64,000 bases of DNA from Lomentospora prolificans. Lineage: Eukaryota; Ascomycota; Sordariomycetes; Microascales; Microascaceae. Made by a program: the position numbers and the translations under genes. The stretch is taken from NCBI GenBank assembly GCA_029532625.1, contig JARFXM010000004.1, positions 4,650,001 through 4,714,000 of the forward strand. The letters are read 5' to 3'. Below, piece after piece: positions 20,311 to 31,830 of the stretch (positions are counted from its first letter, which is position 1; each line of letters begins with the position of its first letter). The notes beneath the pieces are model-generated. The model made no database searches. It was given only the letters and a program-made list of their open reading frames with translations, and was not told the origin of the DNA.

Positions 20311-21445
20311 CCAGGACTCGATTATCACTTTTTGGACAAAAGAGACACTGGCACAGCCGAAATTACTATTTACTGAGTACTGGCACTTACTGGCCGGCGG
20401 GAAGCGGTCCGTGGATATCGCCAGGGCTGGAAGGGATGAATAAGTGGATCCACTGTAAGCCCTAGTGTAAATTTTCCTGCTTGGCATTGGATGCGGGATT
20501 CGCGTACCTAAGCCCTCTTCACAGATCCATCTTCCCCTTCCCCGACAGCCTTCGCTCTGTTTTCCGCTGGCCGTTCTTCTTTCAACACCGGAGCATACAT
20601 GTAGACTGCGGCGATTAGATGACACTATGGTTTATACTGTAGTGTACTTTCATACAAGCCTCCGGACCTTTGCAGGCTTCCTCCCCCGAGGTCAACGCCT
20701 GGCCCTGTAAATGGTCAACGCCCTGTAAATAATACCCTGTTCGATCTAATTTAGGCAAATATGCTGTCATCCCGAACGAGGTACGGACTGGGCTTCCGTC
20801 GGCCAATAAGGCGCCTGGTATTCTAGCCTGGCAACGGCCCAAGCCGTAGCCGCTCAGCCCCAGTTCGACGCCGCTGCCCTGCGTCCTTGGCCCTGACTCG
20901 CTTGTCATGCCAGCGATCCTTCTTGGTCCAATTCTGGGCTCTGACATGTGTATCTCACACTTCGGCGGTCTTCGACGCATTTGTCATTCAACCAACCTCT
21001 GAACATTTTCGATCGGAGAAATTAGGAGCAATGTCAGCATTGGTTGCCTCATGTCCAACCGTAATTTCAGAAAGAGCCGTCAGGGGATAGTGGATCGGCG
21101 AGCATGGAGTGAGCTGCTCACAAATGTATATATTGTACGCCGAAGCTTGGTCGGCAAGTTCGTTCGAACAGTACTATTATGGAAGGTAGGGACCGAAGTA
21201 GAGTCATAATCTTATGTAGGATTTTGAAAGATCTACCCCAGTAACCTATTGCGACATGATGGGGGGCCCAGGGCAGATCGAATTCTTGTCGGGCAACAAC
21301 CAAGGTGCAATCTCCCATCTCCCACGGCGGCTCAGCACTCGCACCAACATGACCTCTCCTATCCGCCCAACTTCGTCAGCTGCTTCTCCTCCCGCTTGAG
21401 TCTTCCCCTCCATACCACTACCCTCGTCATAGGGCTAACGCCACA
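20311..21445. other. Spacer between the CHAT relic and the membrane-protein gene
   Basis: No gene is supported. Short ORFs on both strands lack recognisable features. The last ~200 bp should be the promoter of the next gene. Confidence 0.4.
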
Positions 21446-22428
21446 ATGTTTATATCTCGATACGCGTGTATAGCCGCCGCAGGGCTATTCGCGCTTCTCT
21501 GCAGGGCCCAAGCAGGAATACAAGATAACTTTATTAGTCCCGCCCCCCCCGACTTCAGCACCTCGCTCGATATCGGCGAAAACTTCCGCATTGAATGGAC
21601 GGCGGAGCTGGTGAACTACTTTGGGTTCTTCGCGTCGGCGATCGACCCTACCAACGCTTCGCTATGGATAACGACATACTACGGCAATGGCCAGGTCCTG
21701 ATTAAATGTACGCAGTCTCCTCCCTTGACCCCTCGTACTCCCCTCCCAAAACCTCCAATCCTCCATCCGGCCAATTCTAACGTGTTTGGTGGGGACGCGT
21801 AGCTGGCATAGATGTCGCGCAGACACATCAAGTGGACTGGCGCGTCGCGATCCCATCATCGGAACTGAGGCAGAGCACACGCTGGGTGTTCCGGTTCCTA
21901 GCGGCGGGCGAGCCGTGGGTGAGGGGGAGCTCCCACCAAATCTCCAGCGCCGGGGTTACAGTCCGCGGAGCCGTCGAGGAGGAGAACACGAGTTCCGAGA
22001 CTACGCAGACTACGCAGACTACGCAGACTACGCAGACGACCCCCACCCCAACAGACGGAAGCGAAACCTCTCCAAGCCGAACCGCGGATGCTACGGAGAC
22101 GAAGTCGGGGGGCCAAGACAATGAGGACTCGGGATCCCGGGAGACGGCCCCCGCGGCCTCCGGCCTCTCGGGTGGTGCAATCGGCGGCATTGTCATAGGA
22201 GCCATCGCCGTGGTTGTCCTGGCCGTCGGACTCTTCTTTATATGGCGCCATGTGAGGAGGAGGCCCGCCAGTACACCGGCGCCAGCCTATGGCATGGATG
22301 CGGAACCTTACGTAAAACCTGCTGTGTTCACGAAGCCTCCCGTGGAGCTTCCGACTCCTCCCGTGGAGCTTCCGACTGAGATACATTTCCCGTCCGAACT
22401 TGCGACGCCTCCGCCAAAGACGCACTGA
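21446..22428 (+). CDS. Predicted single-pass membrane protein with signal peptide and Thr/Gln repeat stalk
   Basis: Two exons: 21446-21707 and 21803-22428, 295 residues. Residues 1-24 form a signal peptide (hydrophobic AAAGLFALLCRAQA). A ~130-residue lumenal or extracellular domain of unknown fold follows (NFRIEWTAELVNYF, DPTNASLWITTYY, WRVAIPSSELRQSTRWVFRFL). Then comes a Ser/Thr-rich stalk with TTQ repeats, likely O-glycosylated, a membrane helix (~211-235, GGIVIGAIAVVVLAVGLFFIW) with basic stop-transfer residues, and a Pro-rich cytosolic tail containing a 7-residue duplication. This layout is common in fungal cell-surface proteins, some of which act as wall sensors. I do not recognise the family, so no function is assigned. 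It is the only apparently intact gene in the repeat island. Confidence 0.7.
21999..22037 (+). repeat. 9-bp tandem repeat in coding sequence (ACTACGCAG units)
   Basis: About four consecutive copies of a 9-bp unit encode the Thr-Thr-Gln stalk. A second duplication of 21 bp lies at 22336-22377, in the part encoding the Pro-rich tail. Both are in frame, so length changes would alter stalk or tail size without breaking the protein. Confidence 0.8.
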
Positions 22429-22489
22429 AAGCTTCGGGCAACTTCGTGTGACTGTGAAGGATTAGGTTAAGGTTACCGGCTTTTAGAGC

Positions 22490-22492
<3 letters not shown>

Positions 22493-22542
<50 letters not shown>

Positions 22543-22760
22543 AGCGACCGCACCCCTTATGAGAAATATAGGTAAATCCGCTTGAAAATCTATATTACGC
22601 GTATCGTCGTATATATAAGTTCCATGTGGCCTGTGATTCGAACTATCGGTTATGTTGTTCGCATGGCCCCCTGCGCGAGTCGTTTTGCACTTACTGACTG
22701 AGGGGAAGTGGTCCGCCCCTTTCTGGACACCCTTAGTTTTCGCCCAGTTCGTTCGCTTCC
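22493..22760 (-). mobile_element. Possible tRNA-derived SINE or other retroposed copy with A49 tail
   Basis: Plus-strand T49 at 22493-22541 is a 49-nt poly-A tail when read on the minus strand. About 95 bp upstream of the tail (22643-22635, minus) is GTTCGAATC, a perfect Pol III B-box core. A weak A-box-like match lies at 22701-22690, at tRNA-like spacing. I could not find a target-site duplication, and the 5' end is a guess. Alternatives are a processed non-coding transcript or a chance homopolymer. Confidence 0.35.
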
Positions 22761-24636
22761 GCCGGCCATATCTGCCCGACCCAGATGTCACAAGAGATTA
22801 TCACTGAGGTAGACCTTTCAAGAGCTCACGTATTAGTATTACAAGTATGAGGCTGCCCGCACCACCACGTGGCCATCGGCGCGGGTGCGCGGGGGCACCT
22901 TTCCTCTTAGGGCAATCTTGCCCGTGATAAACGGATCTTCTCCATCGTTGCACATGCATAATCGCAGGCGCGTCCACTTTCACTTATTAGGTCCTTGAGC
23001 CACTTCAGAGGTTAGCCTTCCCCACCAGTTCACTTCTGCGTTCGCGCCTTTTGACTTGGTCGTCAGCCATCGGTCGGCTTGCACGGTGTTCGTCTCATTG
23101 AGGGACCCAGTCAGCGGTCTTTGATTTCATGGTCAGTGGTCTCGGGGGAGAGATAGCCCACTTACTACCTCTACTGCAAACGATGTCTCACATAACATAA
23201 CCCTGGTGGATATTGCCGGAAAGGGAATCCATTGGACCAATTATGTCTTCGTGGGCGAGAATTTCTGGGGTCTCCATGTTGCAACGCGATGCTTCAGATA
23301 CAGAGATACCAATCTGGACTAAGCTGCTGATCCTTATGTTTTAGCTCTATATACAGACTGAAGAGCTCTCTACACTTGGTTTGGATGTACCCTATAGTAT
23401 GGTCCTAAAGCTGAGTATTGATATCCCATCCTGTATATTCTTGTACACCTGCTATATATATCTTATATATCCTTGAATAGAGCCTTCAGCTTTAAGCCTT
23501 GAGTTAGCTTGATAAAACAGGAATTGAATATAGCCCTTGATTATACCCCTAGACTTATATAAAAGTGATTTAATATTGGGTCTCTAGTTGTAGTCTCTAA
23601 TTACTTGGTTTGGGTATGAGCATCCTATTGGTATTAGGCATTGATGATACCTTCGTACAAAGCTTCATAGCATCCGCCTTCGAAGGGCGGATAGGTCAGT
23701 AGGTGTTGCCATACTCGATAACCAAGCGAAGCTCCTCATTTAGATCATGTGCGTCGTCGTCTGATTCGTCATTGATAGTACATTGTATTTCTTGCAGAGT
23801 CTCCTTATCAAGCTTCATCATGGTATATAGGTAATTCACACTATCAAGGCAATTTGGCTAATTGAAGGTATTCGCCAGCTGCAAGCATGAATGGGAGGAC
23901 ATGAAAATACAACAAAGTTGAAGAGGTGCCAAAGTGGAAAGAACGAGAGAAAAGTCCACATTTTGCCATTTTTCTGAAGAGTTTTCATATTGGAAGGCGC
24001 TGGCCTTTCTTTGAATCTGTGATGCTCAATGCCTATATTCTGGCTTTGGCCTTGTACCAGCTCGGAGTGGGCGTAGGCAGTGTACCTACTTTGGGCGCCG
24101 GAATCCAGGCTGATTTGGGGTGCTGGAAATTAACACCCCTTTGCCTCCAAAAACGGCATTCCTAGCAGCTGCAAACGTGCTTTTCTCTGTTATTACGAAG
24201 TATATCTGAATTTACAAGTACGAAGTACATTGTAGCAACATTAACCATGGTGCAACTGACCATGACGCATACCATACCCTTGCCCGCAGTTATGGCAGCT
24301 GCTAGCAGATGTACAATCCGCTTAGATAATCCATGTCAGCACAAGATCCGATGCCCATGCTATGACTTCCCCCATTGCATGTCACTTGTGAACGTGGGAC
24401 GAAGTCCTCGTTCGTCTCTAACTTCCAAGCATCCAACACCGTATTTCAATATTGCAATCGACCCAACGACCCCCAGGCGCGTATAATAACTCCCTTTTAT
24501 GGCCTATTATCCGGACTTTCTATTCTAGCCCTATCCACGCGTCTCTCTCCCGCGATGCACCCCTAGGTGCCCCAAGCTCCATCACAATCGCATCGCGGAC
24601 GAGCCTCTAACCTCAAAACCGACCTGCTTCCTTATC
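22761..24636. other. AT-rich gene-free right part of the repeat island
   Basis: No coding sequence is supported. The stretch ~23300-23620 is rich in TA steps (many TATA-like words), as expected of RIP-mutated repeats, though I could not compute an index. Two TACGAAGTA elements are at 24194-24202 and 24219-24227. Confidence 0.45.
24194..24227 (+). repeat. Paired TACGAAGTA elements
   Basis: Two exact copies, starting 25 bp apart, in the spacer upstream of the RBM-like gene. They belong to a motif found at several other spacers in the window. Confidence 0.8.
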
Positions 24637-27452
24637 ATGTATCCTAACCAAGGCCCTAGATCCCCCATGCGGGATGGGCACCACGACTCCTATGGTCAAC
24701 GAAGAGGAAATCCCGCTCCCCGCGACGGAGCGTATCCCGAGAATGACGACTACTATCGATCGCGGCATGGTAAAGCTTGAACTAAGCCCATGGTGGAGAT
24801 GAGCGAAGCACTGGCGGCACTTGAATGCCCTTGATAGAAGAAAGAACCACACAAGTGGCCAGAAATCATGGATGGTTTTGAGCCGTAAGCTAACTTGCCT
24901 ACGGGACGAGGATACTCTCGGTCTCCTCCCAGGACCGACTTGCCCTACGACGACCTACCTGAAGAGGAGTCGCGGTATTGCGATGGCGTAAGTAGAAGAA
25001 ACTACGGATATGCCGACGACGGAAGGGACTACCGCGATTGGAGAGGGCATTCACGACCGAGTTCCCGCCAACGACATCATGACGAGCATGGTAGTCTTGA
25101 TTACGATGACAGCCTGCAAAATGACCGCCTTCGTGTGTCTGATTCGGATTTCCGTGGAAGATCTCGCGGTCGTTATGATGAACCGCGCCACGAGAATTCT
25201 CGGCGTCGCCACTACAGACGAAGATCGGGATCCTACTCCGACCATGAACACCATCGACCTAGTAGACGCCGGAATCGGAGTTACTCGCGTTCTCCGTCGC
25301 GCCACCCGGGGAATCCCAGCGATACCGTCATTTTGGAAGGCTTACCTACTGATATTTCATTAAAAGAGGTGAGAAGCACACCTCCAAAGGAAGTGTTTGC
25401 ATCTCTTACTCAACTTTGACAGTTCCAATCGAGCTTGTTAAACTCTGCCCTCCTCTCAGCTGAGGATTTCACCGACATCCGAATACCGAATTCCAGTGGC
25501 AGGTCATCCTTTAGCTATTAGGAGGACTTTTCTCTAACACAATCGACTAGGGTCGCGCCGAGCATTTGTGCAGTTCCAGACAGTCAATCATGCCATTAGA
25601 TTCGTGGATAGGCACTTCCCCGAGCTCACGATCGAGCCTCAAGTGCCCGAGAATCCACCTGGGTCCGGTAGAGTAGTGTTGTACGTCCACTTTGCAAGGT
25701 CTCGTGATGAAGGTGATCGACGGCAACCGCCGAGCGAGCAGTGGATGTGCCCATCGGTAAATTCACTTTCTCCTGACTTTGTGTTAGACGTTTTGGATAC
25801 TAACTACAAATAGTGTGACTTCTCTAACTACGCGACTCGTATGCGCTGTAAAATGTGTGGCTTTGCCCAATCCTCCTGTTAGTTCGACTTTCCCTCTTCT
25901 GCTATTGACAAGTCATGACTAACAAGTTGCAGCCATGGAATCCGGTTACAAACAGCTGCTCACGGGTGAGACGGATGCCTCGAACGACCCCTCTCAATTC
26001 ATCGTCATCTATCCTCTAGACCCGTGCGTGACGGAGGAAGTATTAGAGTTTGGTATCAAGAAACTTGAAATTGCCGAGAAGCAGCCCACCTCCAAGGACA
26101 CGGGTGCCTCGACTAAACTAAAGTCGACCGCGCCTACGGGTGACGTGAGCGGATATGGTGCTCGTCGCGGTTCTCTTCATCGCGTATTCCTGATTCGCGA
26201 TAAATCAGATAGCCAGTCGCTGAAATATGGGTTTGCAGAGTTCTGGACTCTAGAGGATGCCGCAGCAGCCCTGGCCAAGTTCAGGATGTCGCGAAACTTC
26301 ACTATTGGAGGAACCGCCGTGAACATTTTTTCGATACATATGGGCGTATTTGTGCCCGAACTACAGCAACCTCCTCCCGAAGAGGCCAGGTTCTCATTTG
26401 TGCCTCTGTTCAACCCTGCCCTGCGGGTGAAATACTGGGACCCGCATGTCTTTGCCAACCAACGTGTGGTTAACGCAGAGCCTCCTGCTAAGACAGGACC
26501 AGCAGCCGAAACCCCCTCGAGCAATGCCGACTCTAAGAAGAGTAAGAAACGCAAAGCCGATGGGAGTCTTAGCTCCGGCGCATCAAAGAAGCCCGTAGCT
26601 ATGGCAGGCCAGATGGCCATGTGGCAGAGGAAGCACGAGGAACTTCGCGTCGATGGTAGCATCGGATCCAGCAATGAAGGGGCCTCCGGCACGGAATCCG
26701 GGGATACTGGGCGCCAGTCGAATCAAACTCCCACCGCACCCGGCAAGGAGAAGCAAGGCCCAATCAAGATATCACTCAGCGGATTGGCAGCTCCGATCCC
26801 CCAAACAGATGAAAGAGAAGGAGCGTCACCTGAACCCACGGCTGCTTGCTCTGATACTCCTGTGTCATATGTCGACCGCGATCGCGTTTGTTGCCTACTC
26901 TGTATGATGAAGTACAAGTCTCTAGATGATCTGGAGACTCACGAGCGCTCCGGCAATCACAAGAGAGCCATGGCGGATGAGGAAAAGGTCAAGGCAGCCG
27001 CCCCACGCCTCGCTGCCCGAGACAAAAGGCTTCAAGAGCAAGGCAAAATGAATGACAACGGCAAGTCTCAGTACCGTGACCGAGCCAAGGAGCGCCGCGA
27101 GGCCTTCAATCAGCCCAAAAAGCCGGCCCCTCAGCCTACGAAACAAAAACCACCGAAACCGGAAGGCTTGCCTTCTACTACGCCGGCACCTCCAGCTGCA
27201 CCGGCCCCATCAAAGGGCTCGGCGATGCTTGCCAAGATGGGATGGACGGGTCAAGGCCTCGGTGCGAATGGCGAAGGCAGAACAGAAATCATCGTCACCA
27301 ACGCGTATCAAGAGGGTGTGGGTCTCGGCGCGGAAGGAGGCAACTTGGGGGACGCCGCAGAGCTAGCACAGCGGAAAACGAAGAACAACTACACAGAGTA
27401 CTTGACAACGGCACAGGAGAAGGCAAGGGAGCGATATAATCAGTTGAATTAG
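24637..27452 (+). CDS. RNA-binding splicing factor of the RBM5/RBM10 type (RRM, RanBP2 zinc finger, C2H2, G-patch)
   Basis: Six exons: 24637-24769, 24911-25368, 25423-25495, 25551-25756, 25814-25877, 25933-27452, 817 residues. An Arg/Ser/Tyr-rich N-terminus precedes an RRM (~190-275, VILEGLPTDIS, then RRAFVQF). A RanBP2-type zinc finger follows (~286-307, W-x-C-x2-C-x10-C-x2-C). A second RRM-like domain (~320-450, FIVIYPLDP, FLIRDKSD, GFAEF) comes next, then a C2H2 finger (~630-655, CLLC with HERSGNH) and a G-patch (~742-785, MLAKMGWTGQGLGANGEG). This order matches RBM5/RBM10, components of early spliceosomes that influence splice-site choice. The donor of intron 3 is the weakest point: GTGGCA at 25496 keeps the frame, and a GC-AG intron starting at 25499 is an alternative. 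The other introns have standard signals. Confidence 0.85.
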
Positions 27453-27520
27453 AGGCGATGGCCGCAACCTCACGGATCACATATTAAGTTCGTTTAGACG
27501 AAGAATAACCTGGACAATTG

Positions 27521-29157
27521 TTAGCTGCATGAAGTGTGGCGCGAGAGAACATAATTGATATCCACCTTTTCAATGTAGCGAGCTCCGATAAGAATGCCAT
27601 CTTCATCTTCAAATTCGCTTTGATCCCCAAAATCCTCGTTTTCTGAATCTAAGCACGTCAAACACGTTTTCACAATGTCTGTATACTTGTCACCCATGAG
27701 GTGTGGGAGTTGAGAGATGGCAAGAGACAGGAGGTGTTCCTTGCCATGGGCCTGGAGATAATACAGCATCTCTGGGCCCTTCGGATCTGGTAAGTTAAGT
27801 GTTGGAGAGGCACGGAGCGCTTCGCCCTGGGCGCCATCTTCGACGAAGCTCTCCCAAAATCCAATCTCAAGAAGGCAGACACCTAGACTATAAATGTCGT
27901 GCTGCATCACATAATCGTCTCGGGGATTGGCGCCTTGCCTGGACGGGTGTCGATACAAATTCCTTTCCAGGACATTATCGCCCAGCCGGCGTGTTCGCCC
28001 CTGCTCCCTTCGGAAATCTCTAAACCCAACCAAGAAGACGGATGGAGAGGCATTTCTCCTAGCAGTATTGAAACAGACCAATGATTCGGGCTGCACGTTC
28101 TTGTGGACAAAACCAAATGTGTGCACGTATCCCACAGCGTTAGCCAAGGCCTTCGCGATCTTTAGGCGGGAAGTTCGGATACCGGGGCGGGAGAGCCGAT
28201 TAGGAGATCTCGCAGACTTCGCGGGCTTGAATCCTCCCAGTACTGCGATGGGACTTTAAAAACCAAGGTGAAATCCACCATCTCTTCAGGTCCCGAATTG
28301 TTCGATTCCGTAACGAATCCTTTGCAGACAAAGAGACCGAAGGTATCCGGATCATCGTGCCGCAGCTTGTGAGCCAGATCCCTCACATCGTTCCTCACAA
28401 TACGATTACTAGATAGGGGCTGAGAATCAGCTTTGTCAAGAATAAATTTGGAGATTACCCCAGATGAACTGGTCCTAGTCGCAAAGACGGCGCGGCATCT
28501 CGGAATCTCTTCAGTGGCCATATCCTTGATCTCACTAGGCCGGAGACTAAGTCCTGACCGGCTGCTAGTACCTGGTTCCTCCGCACGAAGGCCCGAGCGA
28601 ATCGCCAGGGTTGATGGGATGACAGTGGCCGTCCGGGAGGGCCCCTGCCCGTTCGCCAACTCAGCGTCTATCTGCGGGTTGGCTATTCTCATGAGAAGGA
28701 ACCATGACAGGTCTGCCGTCCGCTGCCACAGCTCAAACTCCGCGATTGAGCGGTCAAGGCTATCCTTCTTGAACGTGTACTTGATCCGTTTTGGTTCACA
28801 GTCCGCAATAAACGACTCGCCCTCGCCATCAGATTGCTGCTTCATAAGCCCTCGCAAAATCTGGAGAATGGCAGCCAATTTTCCGGAGAGGACACTGAGT
28901 GTGCGTTGATAGACGTCAAGGTGGTCGTCGTGCATGAGATGTTGGACTCTCCGCAGGAAATTGAGCTGCTGCTCGACTCGCACCCACCCGCTGTCAACTC
29001 GCAAGAGACATTCCGAAATCTCCGTGTTGGAATTCTTGAACGATGAGCAAAGACGCTTCAGGGCTTTGCCATACCTGTCTAACGCATCCACGGTTAGCAA
29101 ATTCAATCCACTTCCGAGGAATGACTTATCAGCGCGGGAAGGTGATACTTTAGGCAT
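27521..29157 (-). pseudogene. Helical domain plus pseudokinase protein, split by a frameshift
   Basis: Two overlapping pieces on the minus strand. The first (29157-28162) encodes an N-terminal helical domain (ALDRYGKALKRLCSSFK, WVRVEQQLNFLRRV) of a kind found in front of fungal kinase-like domains, then the start of a kinase fold ending SLRDLLI. The second (to 27521) continues with LANAVGYVHTFGFVHKNVQP and a C-lobe (DDYVMQHDIYSLGVCLLEIGFW). In the second frame the homology extends back across the break (RLSRPGIRTSRLKIAKA), so about one base seems to be missing near 28205. The HRD loop is HKN and the DFG position reads FRD, so even the intact protein would be a pseudokinase. Such proteins are often linked to fungal allorecognition or NLR-like systems (inference). 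A sequencing error would restore an intact gene. Confidence 0.65.
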
Positions 29158-29509
29158 AAATCTATCGTTGGAGGGATTGCGAGAATGAGCTCGGCCGACA
29201 GTGTGTGATGTAGTGATTGAGGATGGAAGGCAGCTTGAAGTTGGGCGGGAGGGTGGCTCAGGCCCGACAAAAGTGAGGATGTATTATGCTGGCTGCTGCA
29301 TACACTGAACCGCAGCCTGGTCAACACATGAGTCTTGGGGTCATGCCCGAAGAGGGCTCACCAGGCTGCTGCACCTCATTTTCGCGTGTCTCCAGCTACC
29401 TACGACTTACCTTCACCTGTCGCTACCAACGACTCAGACTACCAACTACGCTTGTATGTGCTGTATCGATGCTCCCCAGCTACGCCCAAGGGAAAAATTG
29501 ACTACATAA
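29158..29509. promoter_or_regulatory. Shared divergent promoter of the two kinase-like genes
   Basis: The pseudokinase gene and the kinase-TPR gene start outward from this 352-bp interval, so both promoters must lie here. No specific element was identified. Confidence 0.45.
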
Positions 29510-31830
29510 ATGGTGCGCCTCGACAACTTAGGTCACTTGCCCGATCTCGTACGAGACTCGAGGCTAAATGCGACTATCGAATATGTCGAGGGGCAGGTAT
29601 TCACGGTTCACAAACGCCCTGTTCGTCATCGTACTAGACCGCGAGAGGAACGATGGACTCACGAGAAATATCTGGGCCAAGGTGGATTTGGAGTCGTCAG
29701 CCTTCAGCGCAAAGACATTACGACAACTAGCCAAGCCGAGTTCCGAGCGGTCAAGAGTATACAGATCCCACAAAGTGGAATCCAGCCTCACGTGTCCCTC
29801 TACGTTCGAGAGCTTGAAGCGCTGGCCAAGTTCTCTCAGGACAAGGTTTGTGCTGCGCCATATCTCTAGGCTTGCAATCACCAACTGACGCTAGAGCAAT
29901 AAGTACGCCGATTTCTTTGTGAAATTCTATGGGTGGTATGACACTCCGGGCCAATTACACCTCGCAATGGAATGCTGCGAATTTGGAGACCTACAAAGGT
30001 ATCTCTCCGACAAGGAGAAGTGCCCAGGTGGATGTCTCCCGGAATGCGAAGCCAGGGACGTAGCATGTCAGGTCTTAGATGCCCTGAATTTGATGCATAA
30101 GGAACGATTCACCCACCGGGACATCAAGCCAGCGGTATGTTTATCCCCCCCAGGTCGAGATTCAGGCTCTGACTTGTGTGGTGAAGAATATTCTTATCGT
30201 CAGTCAACCTCCGGAACCCTGGTGGGTTAAGCTCTGTGACCTCGGCCTAAGTAAGCGAATCGAGGATGTTACCGGGTCGTCAACGATACGGGGGACACCC
30301 GGCTTTATTCCCCCAGAGATATTGGTCGGTCACAATTCCGAAACCACCGACTATTACTCGGCGGATATGTGGTGTTTTGGAGAGACTGTCTACAGACTTT
30401 TGTCCGGCAATCCAGCTTTCACGCTCGTGCAGCTACTTGAATACCAGCAAGGACGACAGAAGTTTCCAGACGACCTCTTGAAGTCTCGTCAAGTTTCTCA
30501 AGAGGCCATGGATTTCGTTGAATCAGTCATGGCTCCTCACCCGTCAAACAGACTGGATGCAAACCAGGCAACAATGCACGGGTGGATAGCACCTATTCAA
30601 CCGCCTGGAGATGATATAGATGACGTTCATGCTGAACGCAGTTCAACAACGCCAGTCTCACCCTCTCAGGATCTGCAAGGGCCTTTAGAAAAGACGATAG
30701 ACCGAGTTTCCGGCACTTGGACCGTCACCGTACCATATAATCCACCTTTGCAAGCAACCGATGGGAACAGCAACGAATCAGTGGAAGGGAATCACGCTAG
30801 TGGACGGGACTCAAGAGCTGCAAATGCCGATCTAGAAACCTCCTCGGTTGGGTCGAGTGCATCAACCACGCCAACGAGTCCGAACGTACGCCAGGAAACG
30901 GAAAAGCTAAGAGAACAATTGCAAAGCACCGCTTATCTCATTTCTTCTCACCAGAGGGAGAACAAGCTTTGCGAAGCCGAGACGTTAGCCCGAGAGGCGG
31001 TCAAACGTTCGACCATATTACTGGGGAAGCAGGATATCGTCACTCTCGGCCTCAGAGACCACCTTGTGCGGTTGCTCACTGCACAGGGCAAGCATGCCGA
31101 AGCAGAGACATTGGGTCGTGAAAATGTTGGGCTCACGACGAGGATACACGGCGGCAACGATATTCGGACGCTCAACTCTATTTACTATCTCATGAACGCT
31201 TTAGAATCCGAAAAAAAATACGATGAGGCATGGAGCTTGGGTATGCAACTCATTAAGGGCCACAAAAAGATTTTCGGTCAAGAGCATTTCAAAACGCTTC
31301 AGATTATGCGTCACGTCTGTTCCGTTCTTGCTCCCAAAATTAATTCTGAGGACGTCATAACGTTGTGTAGCCAGACGCTGGCGCGCCATCGCCAAGTACT
31401 TGGCGATGAGGACCATCAGACGCTCTCCCTAATGAACAACCTCGGCTATATACTCCGAAAACGAGGCCAGAACGAAGCAGCGAAGGAAGTGTACCGAGAG
31501 TCTTTGGATATTCGTCGCCGCCGGTTCGGTGAAGATCATCAAGAGACCTTACACACCCGAGTCGGGCTAGGTCTCACATACTGGGAACAAGGAGAATTGT
31601 AGGAGGCCGAACTTCTATATCGTGAAGCACTCCTAGCCTGCGAACGAATTATGGACAGAGATAATCGTTTTGCGCTGGAGCTCGCCGTGGCTTTGGTAAT
31701 GCTCGCTGACGAGCAAGGAAAGCTTCGCGAGGCTAAGGACATGGGTCGGGAGCTTCTTGGACGCTTACAAAGAGTGCTGGGAAAGTCAAATGCACTAACC
31801 TTGAGAATCCAGTCACTCCTTGATCGGTGA
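29510..31830 (+). pseudogene. Protein kinase with C-terminal TPR repeats, in-frame TAG
   Basis: Exons 29510-29845, 29904-30134 and 30187 onward. The kinase domain has a Gly loop (LGQGGFGVV), the ATP-binding Lys (RAVKSI), the catalytic loop HRDIKPANIL (HRD ~183) and DLG as the metal-binding motif, so it looks active. An Asp/Ser-rich linker leads to kinesin-light-chain-type TPR repeats (AEAETLGRENVGLTTRIHGG, AAKEVYRESLDIRRRRFGED). A TAG at 31600-31602 interrupts a TPR between EQGEL and EAELLYREAL. The same frame continues for 75 further TPR-like codons to TGA at 31828. CAG-to-TAG would explain it. The protein may be truncated but functional (543 predicted codons before TAG: 336+231+1413 nt plus stop), or the gene may be dying. 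It pairs divergently with the pseudokinase gene. Confidence 0.75.
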
